Part shown: in pieces, positions 1 to 11,300 of the stretch | Numbering within the stretch: the stretch's first letter is position 1 | Layout of the letters: each line of letters starts with the position of its first letter | Source: Ancistrus triradiatus | Lineage: Eukaryota > Chordata > Actinopteri > Siluriformes > Loricariidae | Direction of reading: 5' to 3' | Assembly: GCA_025084515.1 (NCBI GenBank) | Contig: JAJAGP010000177.1 | Span: 1-64,000, forward strand | Length of the DNA stretch: 64,000 nucleotides | The notes under the pieces: model-generated | Seen by the model: the letters and a program-made list of their open reading frames with translations, nothing else | Database searches by the model: none | Told to the model about the DNA's origin: nothing | Program-made: the position numbers and the translations under genes

Positions 1-689
1 TAATCAACTTTCAGGTTCCCCTTCTTGCTCATTAGAGCTTTCCTGTTGGTGGAATTATTTTTAGTGAGAGAGCAGCACTGCTAGGAGTACCACAGATATA
101 CTGCACAGTATTATCATCCAAAATGAAAGCAGCAGACATGACAAATCTGAAAGAACGAGATTGAAAGAATGAAGCAACAAATAAAAACAATTTACCCATT
201 TTTGCCATATAACTCTACTATCACCATATATTGGATTCCCATTATTTTCTAACTACAATTTATTTCTCTAAAACATAATTAAATATATTTCAGTTAGAAA
301 ATGTAATCTTTAGGTATCTATAAATAATTTATTAATGTAGATCAAGAGGGCAGGCGTCTTAATGTTAGATTTTTGTGACAGCTCAGCCAGTCTATCACAG
401 GTCATACACACAATTACACACAAACTCACAGTTCTCGCAAGCTCAAAAAAATATCTGTAGTTAATTTCTACAATGACTTCTGCAGCCTATTAATATATGA
501 ACAAAAGTATCTGGCCATTGACATGGGTGGAAACCACATAACTGACTCACGCCTTGTTCTCTGGAACTCGTGAGGCAGCCGCTGTAACCCGTGTGCTACA
601 GAAAATATTCAGTGAATCTACAGCTTTATGCAGACTCCCCAGTCTTTTTTTTTATATAATACTAGAGTTTTGAGTTGAGTTTGAACAAT
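1..689. other. No feature recognised
   Basis: AT-rich DNA without a supported coding region or recognised repeat. Confidence 0.4.
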
Positions 690-1060
690 ACAGAGCAAGA
701 TGTCTGATACAGAATCTCTGTAGACCTTCCTGGCTCCTAGATCTTCTCTTATGATTTTCAATGGGGTTTAGGTCAGGAGGCCTGGATGACCATGTCAAAA
801 ACTTGATTCTGATCTAATTTAAAACTTTTTGTTTGGATTTGGGCATATGTTTTGATCACTGTGCTGTTGAGAAGAAAAACTAAGCCCAGCTGTGGCTTCT
901 TGGATGCAACAGACATGTCTCCTGGTACTTAATAGCCTGCATGATGTCATGCAAACTTAAAATGGTTTCCAAGGCCTTTGGTAGAAAAACAGCTACATGA
1001 CATTACAGATCCTTCACCTTTACAAACAGTAAGGATTATGTTATATACAATCAACCATTC
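690..1060 (-). mobile_element. Decayed Tc1-type transposase relic
   Basis: Read on the minus strand, the stretch around 755-770 matches the conserved coding segment for PDLNPIEN of Tc1 transposases (ggggtttaggtcagg on plus). The flanking sequence to about 1060 resembles the upstream part of the same coding region. No open frame survives and no terminal repeats are seen. Confidence 0.45.
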
Positions 1061-1429
1061 CTGTTAAAAGAAGAAGAAAAAAATGAAAGACCAGGAGATG
1101 TTGTGTTTTAGACAATGTAATCCTATTCAACTGGCAAGACCATGAGTATTCACCAGTTAAACCAGCACCAGACCAGCACTAAATCAGCTTGCACCAACAC
1201 AGAACACCAGCGTACCAGCATCCAAAAACAACATATGATGGTCTTTGCTGTTTTAACAGGTTTCTTTTCACACCAAACTCACTTTGTGTTTGTTGCCTAA
1301 ACATCCTTCTCTTCTCTCACACTTCTAGTGAACTAATAAAACACAGAAACATCTGAAAACTCTGAAAAATTTTGACACACTGTAGTGTTAAGTACGAAAT
1401 CTTTGGCACACTGTTAGTTGCGTTGGAAC

Positions 1430-1473
1430 AGAGGAAGAGGAGGAGGAGGAAAAGAGGAGGAGGAGGAGGAGGA
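1430..1473. repeat. Polypurine (GGA)n tract
   Basis: Forty-four bases of pure A/G, mostly GGA triplets, about 200 bases upstream of the candidate first exon. Confidence 0.9.
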
Positions 1474-1669
1474 TAACAGGAGAAGGAGGGGGATATTTCA
1501 CATCAGCTGTGCCTTAGATGATTACACATTTCGGTTCCTCTTGCTTCAAACCACAGCTGTTGCGCGTTTGAGGTTCACTTTCAGTTAGTACGTACTGGTG
1601 CAAGGAAATCTTTTTTTTTTTCTTTTGACTTATTAAGCTTATGCTTTTCACGCTACCACCCAACTGATG

Positions 1670-1757
1670 TCTCCAAATGAATGCGTAGAGGAGATTCTAC
1701 AGACTCTCTAGGAAAATTGGTTCACGCGTCTGTAGAGCACCGGCGCGGACTGGATTG
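1670..1757 (+). other. thrap3: Possible 5' untranslated first exon of the thrap3-like gene
   Basis: The stretch ends with a consensus donor (attg|gtgagt, GT at 1758-1759). It is locally richer in CpG (cgcgtctg, caccggcgcgg) than its AT-rich surroundings. The start exon at 8186 has an acceptor, so an upstream non-coding exon must exist, and this is the best candidate I see. The transcription start is not determinable here. Confidence 0.35.
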
Positions 1758-1759
1758 GT

Positions 1760-2795
1760 GAGTGTTACCTAAGGAGATTTTCCCCTTCATTACTCAGATA
1801 AGTGGCATTAACTGCTTATATATGTGATATTCACATGTTCCTTCGACTTCCTTTTATTTACTGTAAAAGAAACTGTGAACTTTTCGTTGGTGCGTAATAC
1901 GGATTATCCAGCGGTACTGATATTAAAGATTAGCTTGAGTATCAGTCCTAGAAAGCAGATATATAGTATCAGACGGTAGAAATCATGCATACAAAGCCTA
2001 TAAATATGCATTAGGTATATGCAGTATGTGCGCGTCGGCAGTGTTATTAGCCTACACGAACATATGCTATATATCATACATTCTATATACCCCCCATTAC
2101 TGTGTGTTTGGAGATAGAAAGATGCAAATTTGTATTTTAATATACTTTCTGTAAATTATATATGTGTGTATAATGTTTGTCTATTTTTAGTATCATTCCA
2201 CACGACATGAATGCATAACATGCCAGTTCAGAAGAATTTGGTTTATAATCAAATAAAACTTCATTTATTGATTGGGTCTGTAGATCAGGAAGTTTACCTC
2301 TCAAGAAAGACAGAAATATAACAGACTGTTTAGATATAGTATCTGGAATTACTATTTCTATTAGAAATATTTTGTTAGAAGTTTTCCTAATAAAATTGTA
2401 GATACTGTACCAAATATGGTTCCACGTAAATTAAGGAAAACTTATAACTAGTCTTACATCCACAACACATATACATCGTTGACATATACTTCTTCTTCCG
2501 CATTTGCCCGGATGAAGATCTTTTATGTGAATTAATTCAGTAACACAACCCGTTGCTTTTAACTTAAATTATTTGACATGGTACCTGTTCTTTATATATG
2601 TTGTAATAAACAATGGTATGTAATGTCCTGGCACACATATGTTTAATGCATGAATTCAGGTGTTTCTGTTTATAATTAAGTTTTCATTAATAAAAAGTCA
2701 TTGTTTTTTGTACTTTAATGATTATGTTCTTCCTTGATTATGACTAGATTTTTTCTTTATCATCTGTCATTTATGGGATTAGAGGCTTTAGGTTT
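1760..2795. other. Intron 1 start, nothing recognised
   Basis: AT-rich DNA between the candidate first exon and a TA repeat. I see no coding region and no repeat that I can name. Confidence 0.4.
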
Positions 2796-2796
2796 G

Positions 2797-2798
<2 letters not shown>

Positions 2799-2882
<84 letters not shown>
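2799..2882. repeat. (TA)n microsatellite
   Basis: About 42 uninterrupted TA units. The open frame across it (alternating Ile/Tyr) is an artefact. Confidence 0.98.
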
Positions 2883-2885
<3 letters not shown>

Positions 2886-3057
2886 GCATTGTGGCTTTTG
2901 GTTAACTGTTAACTATGGTATTACGACAATACTATCCAGATATCGATGTTTATGGTTGGTAAACAGGAGAGTTATTCACCTCGTTTGCATGTGTAGAGAA
3001 TATGGCAAACTTTCTCGGTGTAGGGTGTTTGTGTATATTCTTGGGTGTAGGGTGTTT

Positions 3058-3490
3058 TAGTGGTCAGTGGTCAGGACCCCCACAAGACCACCACAGTTCA
3101 TGTACTGTTTGGGTGGTGGATCATTCTCAGCTCTGCTGTGACTCTGATGTAGTGTGTTGGTGTGTTAGTGTGTGTTGCACTTATACAAGTAGACCAGACA
3201 CTGCAGTGCTGTGTCCTGTGAGCACTGATGAAGGATTAGAAGATGACTAACACAAACCGTGAAACAACAGAATGAGTTACTGTCTCTGACTTTACATCTA
3301 CAAGGTGGAGCAGTATCGTAAATGTTTCTAATAAAGTGGACGGTAAGTAAAGCTCAAGCAGCACTGCTGTGTCTGATCCAATTGTACCAGCCCAGCACTC
3401 ACTAACACAAGACCACCACATCAGTGTCAGTGCAGCTCTGAGAATGATCTACCACCCAAATAGTACCTGATCTGTGGTGGTTTAATACTG
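3058..3490. repeat. Two inverted pieces of a dispersed teleost repeat
   Basis: 3064-3245 (minus) and 3285-3485 (plus) share the block acacacactaacac...gagaatgatc..ccacccaaat with a better copy at 9932-10303. The two halves lie in opposite orientation. I recognise the sequence as a very common fish non-autonomous repeat but cannot place its class with certainty. Confidence 0.6.
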
Positions 3491-3780
3491 TTGCCTTACA
3501 GCTTTGAGGTGCCCAGTTTGATCCTGACTCCGGGCCCCGTCTGTGGGGAGTTTGCATGTCCTCCCCATGTCCATGTGGGTTTACTCTGGGTACTCTGGTT
3601 TCTTCCCACATTGCAAAGGCTCATTAGGTTAATTGGTATTCCAACATGTCCTTAGGATTAAGTGTATAAGACAATGAATAAATTTTGAGTCTTCGTTCTC
3701 TCCTTATAACATTAAGGGATTTTTTTCCCTTCCACTGTCACCTTAGGTTTGCTCAGTTAGGGCTGTGGGTCTAGAAGAGT
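3490..3780 (+). repeat. SINE/LINE-tail type repeat
   Basis: Contains the widespread fish motif gtggggagtttgcatgtcct followed by gtgggtttactctggg, then a tail ccactgtcaccttaggtttg shared with 35050-35290 and 41070-41300. Confidence 0.55.
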
Positions 3781-4139
3781 GGTTCTAAAACTGTGTTACA
3801 TGTATCACTGGTCTTACCAGAAGCAACACAATGCTGTGCACTATATGACATTGGAAATTGTAGTAATTATTATTACTACTATTACACAAAATTATTAGTA
3901 ATAATTTAGTAGTTAAGGAATTAGTTAATCATTTAATTTAATAATTTAAACATTTTTCCTGTGTAAAGTACATATGTTTGAGTTTTCATAATTGTGTTAA
4001 TAAAATGTGTTTTGTGTTTAAAAAGAAACTTAAAAAGCTGTGAAATTCCCAGCAACAACAGCAAGAAACCATGTCTAAGACCACATTTATGCACTAAACA
4101 TGCAGATTTGAGGGATACTCCTTTACACTTTTTTTCAGA

Positions 4140-4540
4140 GGAAACTTAAAGATCTGAAGCAGTGCAAATCCACAGTCAGGAATACTGCAGCCCCAGTTTC
4201 CAGAGATCATGAATCATCCTATCATGCAAGCTTGCAGATTGCAGAAGCGAGTAAGCCCCGCAGAAGTGGAGAAGAACTTTGTTTACCACGTGTAAAAGAG
4301 ATGACTCATATTATGTGCTGAGAAAACGATGTTAAATAGCCCGAACTTGTGCCTCTTTTAAATGACACGATCATTTGGATTAATGCTGATATGGCAGATA
4401 ATGTCAGACGAACACGGATAGAGCGAATTAAAATGAGTAGATACTTTTCACTGCAATTAGACATGTCTCCAGCTGTCGCTGATTTAGCCAGTTTGCCTGA
4501 AGACTTTTTGTTCTGTAAGCTGCTAGCAACATGAACTACA
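4140..4540 (+). pseudogene. hAT (ZBED-like) transposase relic
   Basis: An open stretch at 4349-4534 encodes DMADNVRRTRIERIKMSRYF then SLQLD and EDFLFCKLL, resembling the DMAEDVKRTLIERLKKSKYF...LQLDESTDVA...EDFLFCKPL segment of hAT/ZBED5-type transposases. The upstream part, in other frames, also resembles that protein. The usual DESTDVA after LQLD is altered and the frame is broken, so it is dead. Confidence 0.6.
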
Positions 4541-4552
4541 GGAAAGCACATA

Positions 4553-5727
4553 CAGTGGTCCAAAAAAGTGTTTAGTCAGCCACTGAGTGTGCAAGTTCTC
4601 TTACAGAGAGACAAAATGAGAAAGAAAATCCAGGAAATCACATTGTAGGATTTTTAAAGAATTTGATTGTAATTCAAGGTGGAAAATAAGTATTTGGTCA
4701 CTCACAAACAAGCAGGATTTCTGGCTCTCACAGACCTGTAACTTCTTTAAGAAGCTCTTCTGTCCTCCACTCGTTACCTGTATTAATGGCTCCTGTTTGA
4801 CCTCGTTATCGGTATCAAAGACACCTGTCCACAGCCTCAAACAGTCAGACTCCAAACTCAACCATGGCCAAGACCAAAGGGCTGTCGAAGGACACCAGGA
4901 AGAAAACTGTAGACCTCCACCAGGCTGGGAAGAGTGTATCTACAATAGGCAAGCAGGTTGGTGTGAGTAAATCAACTGTTAGAGCAATTGTAAGACATAC
5001 AAGACCATTGATGATCTCACTCAATCTGGAGCTCCACGCAAGATCTCATCTCGTGGGGTCAAAATGATCATGAGAACAATTAGCAAAAATCTCGACTACA
5101 CAGAGGAGCCTGATGAATGACCTGCAGAGAGCTGGGACCAAAGTAACAAAGGCTACCATCAGTAACCACACTACGCCGAGAGGGACTCAGATCCTGCAGT
5201 GCCAGGCGTGCCCCCGTGCTTAAGCCAGTACATGTCCAGGTCCGTCTGAAGTTTGCCAAAGAGCATATGGATGATCCAGAAGAGGATTGAGAGAATATCA
5301 AGTTGTCAGATGAAACCAAAATAGAACTTTTTGGTAAAAACTCAACTCATGTTTGAAGAATGCTGAGTTGCATCCCAAGAACACCATACCTACTGTGAAG
5401 CATGGGGGTGGAAACATCATGCTTTGGGGCTGTTTTTCTGCAAAGGATACAGGACGACTGATCCGTGTTAAGGGAAGAATGAACGGGGCCATGTATCGTG
5501 AGATTTTAAGCCAAAACCTCCTTCCATCAGTGAGAGCATTGAAGATGGAACATGGCTGGGTCTTCCAGCATGACAATGATCACAAACGCACCGCTCAGAC
5601 AATGAAGGAGTGGCTCCGTAAAAAGCATTTCAGGGTCCTGGAGTGGCCTAGCCTATTTTACCTCATCTTTCTAAGTAGGAGAACTTGCACAATCAGTGGC
5701 TGACTAAATAATTTTTTGCCCCACCAT
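4553..5727 (+). mobile_element. Tc1-type transposon, internally degraded
   Basis: The inner terminal repeats match: gtttagtcagccactgag near 4570 and its complement near 5695. A TA lies at 4551-4552. Coding remnants are an HTH piece (4864-5067: MAKTKGLSKDTRKKTVDLH..VGVSKSTVR) and a catalytic piece (5353-5640: GGGNIMLWGCFSA..VFQHDND). After LEWPS (about 5650) the sequence jumps straight to the right terminal repeat, so the last catalytic part (SPDLNPIE) is deleted. Non-autonomous and dead. Confidence 0.85.
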
Positions 5728-5779
5728 ATATACCTCTCTCACTGAAATGGTCACTGCATTTATGTGTTTATTGTGTACA

Positions 5780-5785
<6 letters not shown>

Positions 5786-5832
<47 letters not shown>
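5786..5832. repeat. (GT)n microsatellite
   Basis: About 22 GT units after a gtgcgtgtgt lead-in. Confidence 0.95.
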
Positions 5833-5919
5833 CTGTGATAAGACTCATAGATGGTACTTTGAGGTTTTGGTTTGATAATGCATGGTCTAAAAAGCCTGAA
5901 AACCACTGACCTATGTAGT

Positions 5920-5990
5920 TGTAAAGCCGCGTTGAGACAATGCTCTATTTTTAGAACCGCTATATAAATACATTTGACTTGATTTGACTA
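5920..5990 (+). repeat. Dispersed repeat tail (gagacaatg..tataaata)
   Basis: The tail gttgagacaatgctc..ctatataaatacatttgact is shared with 35230-35285 and, inverted, with 41095-41140. It is typical of a teleost retroposon 3' end. Confidence 0.6.
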
Positions 5991-6664
5991 AACATAGACC
6001 ACAATGACTTGGATTTAATGAAGTGTAGCGTTAGCACACAGCTAACAGGTTGGCAGCTAGCAGGCTAGCTAACCAAATGACCATACCACTGTTTTGTTGT
6101 CATCTTTTGATAATAGAAATTTTAGTAATCTGTTAAGTTGGTGGAACTTAAAATCTGATGTTGCAGAAACGCCATGGTCCATGAATAATATTATTCAGAA
6201 AAATTAAGGAAGTCTTTGTACTAAATGTAAAATGTGAATTTTAGTGCTGCAATGACCAGTTTGTTTCGAAAACCAAATATAATCTATATTGAGTGCGTTT
6301 ACATGCACTTAATAATCCGATCATTCGGATTTCTGCAGTTCTCTGATTATTCAAGTGGTCATGTATAGAGTGTACTCTGATATAGAAATGAAGTTAAGAA
6401 ATCTGATAAAGAGAGCTGGATTTTACACCAGTAATCGGATTACTCATTGCATGTATACCAGTTACCCAATTATAATCTGAGTTTTCAGTCTGCGCATGTG
6501 CACGAGCGTCCCCCACGGCTGGCAGGTGCGCCTATTTCTAAAGACGGCTTTATTTGGCATCTTTTCCCGTTGACTTTAGCATTTTTTCTTACTGGATCTG
6601 GCAACTCCCGAATTAAACTTAATGATAGAGCAGTTGATTGAGCACTCGGGACTTAGTACTGCTA

Positions 6665-6860
6665 TATTTACATTTACAGCATTTAGCAGATGCCCTTATC
6701 CAGAGCGACTTACAATTGATACAATTTTACAATCCAAGCAATTGTGGGTTAAGGGTCTTGCTCAAGGACCCAACAGTGGCAGCTTGGCAGAGGCAGGATT
6801 TGAACCCTGGACCTTCTGGTCCAGAGTCCAGTACCTTAACCACTAGGCTACCACAGTCCC
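6665..6860 (-). mobile_element. tRNA-derived SINE, near full length
   Basis: On the minus strand: gggactgtggtagcctagtg (A-box region), then a B-box-like ggttcaaatcc and the tail ggataagggcatctgc...tgtaaatg. The same family occurs at 18190, 42027, 61995 and 63631. The open frames across it are not genes. Confidence 0.85.
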
Positions 6861-7286
6861 TGTATCAAGTTGCTTGACTTACAGGGACAATAATAGTCCC
6901 CTTAATAGAACAGTTGATGAGGCTTGAGCTGCAGCTGCCATTTGCTTGAGGTGTGAGTTCACATATTTGTGCATATGTGTTTATGAAGTCAAGGGGTAGG
7001 AGGGTGTGAGGGTTTGTTCATTTGAGCTTCTGACTGTTTTTGTTAGATGTTGAATCATGATGATTAGACAGTTGAACTATACTACACAACTGTGTGCTAG
7101 TTTTCCTGACTAGTCTCATCATTTCTGTTACCTCAAGAATGCCACCTGCCCTGTTTATTTTTTTCAGAAAGCACTATTGTTTCAGCCAGCCAGCTACCTC
7201 TTGTGAGTCATAAACTTAGTGATTAGCGAAAGATTGGATGGTTGGGTTATTATGGGTTATTATGAATGGAGATGGCCATTGCTGGT

Positions 7287-7291
<5 letters not shown>

Positions 7292-7321
<30 letters not shown>
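7292..7321. repeat. (CA)n microsatellite
   Basis: About 15 CA units. Confidence 0.95.
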
Positions 7322-7325
<4 letters not shown>

Positions 7326-7559
7326 TGTATTATTAAATGGTCAGTGATTTCCTCAAGTGCTTATAGAGTGATATGACATTTTCATATTAATTCATTTTTA
7401 AATGGAAAATGTGACTATTGCACTGTAATGACTAATTTCAGGGAGGGTTTTCATTCTCGGTGATTTATTTCAAGTAGCTTAATTTGCATATGGGGAAGCT
7501 ATGTAATTCCTTCCAGTTTCACCGATGCAGTTGAAACAAACCTCAGGAAATGCGTGTGT

Positions 7560-7885
7560 TATTATTACAGAGACACGCTGGGTCTGTGGCCCGTGTCACT
7601 GAGTGGGCCCAGTAAGTTGAGAGCCCCTGGTGAGGTAGAACAAAGGAATTTGCCCCCTTGTCCTTTAGTTGCCAGACCCTCTGTCCTTTTCTTATGCTAC
7701 TGAGCACTTGGCCCTGTTCGGTACATCCTGTCCCCTAAAGCTCACGCCAGACCTTTCTCAGTTTCCCAGGTGCCAAATCTGTAAACCGCAACTCTGTAGC
7801 TGACGTCTCTTTCGTTGCCAGAAGTATCTGAACCAGAGAGACTCAGCATTGAGAAACATTACTCTACCAGCTGAGCCATTCTGGT
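7560..7885 (-). mobile_element. tRNA-like SINE of another family
   Basis: The minus strand reads ggctcagctggtagagtaat (A-box) and ctctggttcagatac (B-box-like) at about 7815-7885, followed by a body of about 250 bases of unknown origin. A related tRNA-like end may extend to 8120. No anticodon arm of a functional tRNA can be folded confidently. Confidence 0.45.
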
Positions 7886-8185
7886 TCATATACTACTTCT
7901 GGTGAGGTGAGAACTGTTGGTTGTTGTTGGTGGTTGCGTTTTCAGATTTGGCATGCAGGATGGATCAAGTGGCTCTGGCACTGTAAAGACTGGGAAGGGT
8001 CTTGTGTGATGACAGGTTGCGAGACAAACCAGAAGAGGGCCGGTGCCCGATAGAACAGTAAAGCAAAGGAAAAAGATCATCCTGACCATGAAGAACAAGG
8101 AGGCGAGTTCCTGGGTTCCACCCCAACAGCCATGAGCGTGTTTTTTGTTTGTTCATTGCCTGATGTGATTGTGTTTTTTGGACAG

Positions 8186-8347
8186 GTACCTGTAAGCAAA
8201 TTCTACAGCAGTGATGTCAAAGACAACAAGATCTTCATCAAGAACACACTCACAATCAGCCTCCAGGTCGAGGTCACGCTCTGACTCCCGCTCCCGTTCC
8301 AGGTCTCGGAGCAGCTCGCATTCTCGTTCACGGAAGCACCGCTATAG
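8186..8347 (+). CDS. thrap3: thrap3-like exon with start codon (CDS 8214-8347)
   Basis: The acceptor is ttttggacag before 8186 and the donor is gtaatt after 8347. The first 28 bases are 5' UTR. An in-frame TAA at 8193-8195 precedes the ATG at 8214, which supports this start. It encodes an RS-rich N-terminus of 44 codons plus two bases (phase 2). The next exon supplies C to complete AGC (Ser). Confidence 0.88.
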
Positions 8348-11300
8348 GTAATTTCCAAATAATTTTTACCATAAAACTCTCAATAGGAAGCGCTGTTTTT
8401 GCAGTTGCGGTGAAACAAAGTGCAATTGCATTAAAAATATTTTTGCCCGTTTTACTCACATCAGATCCTAATAGGATCTAGTTGGATTGTGTTCTTGGGC
8501 TAATGCTTATTTGTACTAGCATGAGGTAATGTCTACTAAGTAGAATACAGAGCACTTCTGTAAGCCACTCTGGATAAGGGTGCTGCTAAACTAAAATTAA
8601 TTATACATAGCTTTCTTGTAAATAGTTGTCTACAACTGCAAATGGTAGACTAGACAGCATTGTGAAGTTCAGGATCTGAAATTATTAATTTATGCAATCT
8701 ATTGGATTCTGTTCTCAATCTCATTCATCATGCTTCCTTATAGCTGTTATATGTACATGGTATAAAGCAGCCCTGGAAAATGCACTGCCTGGCAAAAAAA
8801 AAGTTACCACCTGGATTTAACTAAGCAAATAGGTAGAGCCTCCCATTGGATAATTACTGCATTGGTGATTATGTTTCAGCTGGCAACAAGTTAATTAACC
8901 CTAACTGATGCAGTGAGTAGCTTCTCATTTGTTAAACAAACACGTCGAAAGACACATCCTGTGGTCGTGGAAAAGATGTGAATCTGTTTCAGAAGGGTCA
9001 AATTATTGGCATGCATCAAGCAGAGAAAACATCTATGGAGGTTGCTGAAACTACTAAAATCTGGTTAAGAACTGTCCGACACATTATTAAAAAGTGGAAG
9101 GACAGTGGGGAAACATCATCTTCAAGGAAGGAATGTGGTCGGAAAAACATCTTGAATGATTGTGATTGCCGATCACTTAAACATTTGGTGAAATCAAATC
9201 GTAGAAAAACAACAGTAGAACTCAGGGATATGTTTAATAGTGAAAGAAAGAGCATTTCCACATGCACAATGTGAAGGAAACTCAAGGGATTGGGATTTGT
9301 CAGTGTCAGTTTGTTAGGGAGCATAAAGATTGGACTCTGGAGCAATGGAAGAAGGTCATGTGGTCTGATGAGTCCAGATTTACCCTGTTCCAGAGTGATG
9401 GGTGCATCCGGGTAAGAAGAGATGCAGCTGAAGTGATGCACCCATCATGCCTAGTGCCTACCGTACAAGCCTGTTGGGGCGGTGCTATGATCTGGGGTTG
9501 CTGCAGTTGGTCAGGTCTGGGTTCAGCAACGTTATGTTCCCAAAGAATGAGGTCAGCTGACTACCTGAATATGCTGAACCAACAAGTTATTCCATCAATG
9601 GATTTTTTCTTCCCTAATAGCATGGGCATATTCCAACATGACAATGCCAGAATTCAACGTGCTCAAATTGTGAAAGAGTGGTTCAGGGAGCATGAGACAT
9701 CATTTTCACGCATGGATTGGTCACCACAGAGTTCAGACTGGAACCCCATTGACAATCTTTGGGACTTCCTGGAGAAGACTTTGGGCAGTGGTCCAAATCT
9801 CCCATCATCAGTCCAAGATCTTGGGGGAAAATGAATTAACTCTGGACAGAAATAAATGTTGTGACATTGTAGAAGTTCTGGAAACGATGCCACAGCGAAT
9901 GTGTGCCACTATCAAAGCTAAAGGCGATCCAACTTTACATCTACAAGGTGGAGCAATATGGTAGATGTGTCAGAGAGTGAACACGATATTTAAAAAATCC
10001 AGCAGCACTGCTGTGTCTGATCCATTCATACTAGAACAACACACACTAACACAACACCACCACATCAGTGTCACTGTAATGCTGGGAATGATCCTTCACC
10101 CAAATAGGACATGATCTCTGCTGGTCCTGTGAGGGTCCTGACCATTAGAGAGCAGAGTAAAGGGGACGAACAAAGTGTTTAGAGAAACATATGGACTACT
10201 GTCTGTACTTGTAGAACTACAATATGTTTAGTGAAACTGATAAAATGGACAATGAGTGTAGAAACAAGGAAATGGCCATAATGTTATCCCAGATGGGTGT
10301 ATATATACTATTCATATAGTATAGTATAGTACCAGTACCCATGAGAAAGTTATGGGTAAGCAAGTACAAAGTCAAGCATTATATTAAACTATTGTATAAT
10401 TGTAGAACCACTCTAATTCTGTGTATAATTCACATTAAACTCTACTATTTCTTTTACATTAGTGTACTTGCAGTATCACTTACCTGATAAATCACAGGTG
10501 TTGGTATGTTTTAGTAATAATGAGCTTTTCAAATGTGTACTGTTAGCTCGGTTTTCTGGGTAGAAGAGTGAGGTTTAATGGGGAGTAAAGGAACCTCCTC
10601 CTTGCTTGGCAATATGTGAGGGAAAATCTTTCCCAGATGACTCATGTGACTGCTTGTTTCCATATGCACTCAGTAGAAGAGATGCAGAATCATTCTCTGT
10701 GCAGCGCTGCACTCTGTACTATCCCTTCACTTTTTATTCCAATGAAAGAACTTAGCGGGTAAGTATCGTGGTACAATTAGTAGAAAGAAACTGATGTAAG
10801 AGGTAAAACTATCTGTAAGCTTGTTACTGTGTTGTGCGTGCATGTTCCTTGCATCTGCCTGAGTGAGCTGAAGTAAATCTGAAGTAAATGAACTGATTCA
10901 AGTCTTCCAATCGTTTCTAAACCTTAGGGGACTTGCACAATAGAAAATATTTCTTGCAGAAACACTTTCTGCCTCTTGAACTTTTGATAGTACTAGGCCT
11001 GTTGGGAAACTGAATTGGAAGTACTGAACTTTCAGCTTGTTGTGCCTGTGATTTTAATCATTGTAAACCACTCTGAATGTGCTAAATCCAAATCAGTCCT
11101 ACTTACACTACTGCTGTGTGCATGTTTGTATTTAAGGGGACTCAAGGTGTGAAAAGTACTTTTGTCTTACCATGTGTAGAACAGCATTGCAGTAGAATCA
11201 CAAGAATAGAGTAAAAGAGACGGATAACATTTTTACGTTGTTTATTCTGGGTTATGTGGTGCTCTAGGGCCACCTTGTGGGTTAGCTATAATGGGCAGCC

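Noticed and set aside
2734..3060. 108-codon frame
   Set aside because: Half of it is translated (TA)n.
6622..6877. Overlapping 74-79 codon frames
   Set aside because: They cross a tRNA-derived SINE; similar frames recur in the other SINE copies (62063-62352).
8183..8350. Assignment of the plus-strand gene to BCLAF1 or BCLAF3
   Set aside because: The MSKT start and the YQN-EFRG-RRPYFFRGR and YRSNNWQNF block fit THRAP3 better; BCLAF3 lacks the long RS N-terminus.
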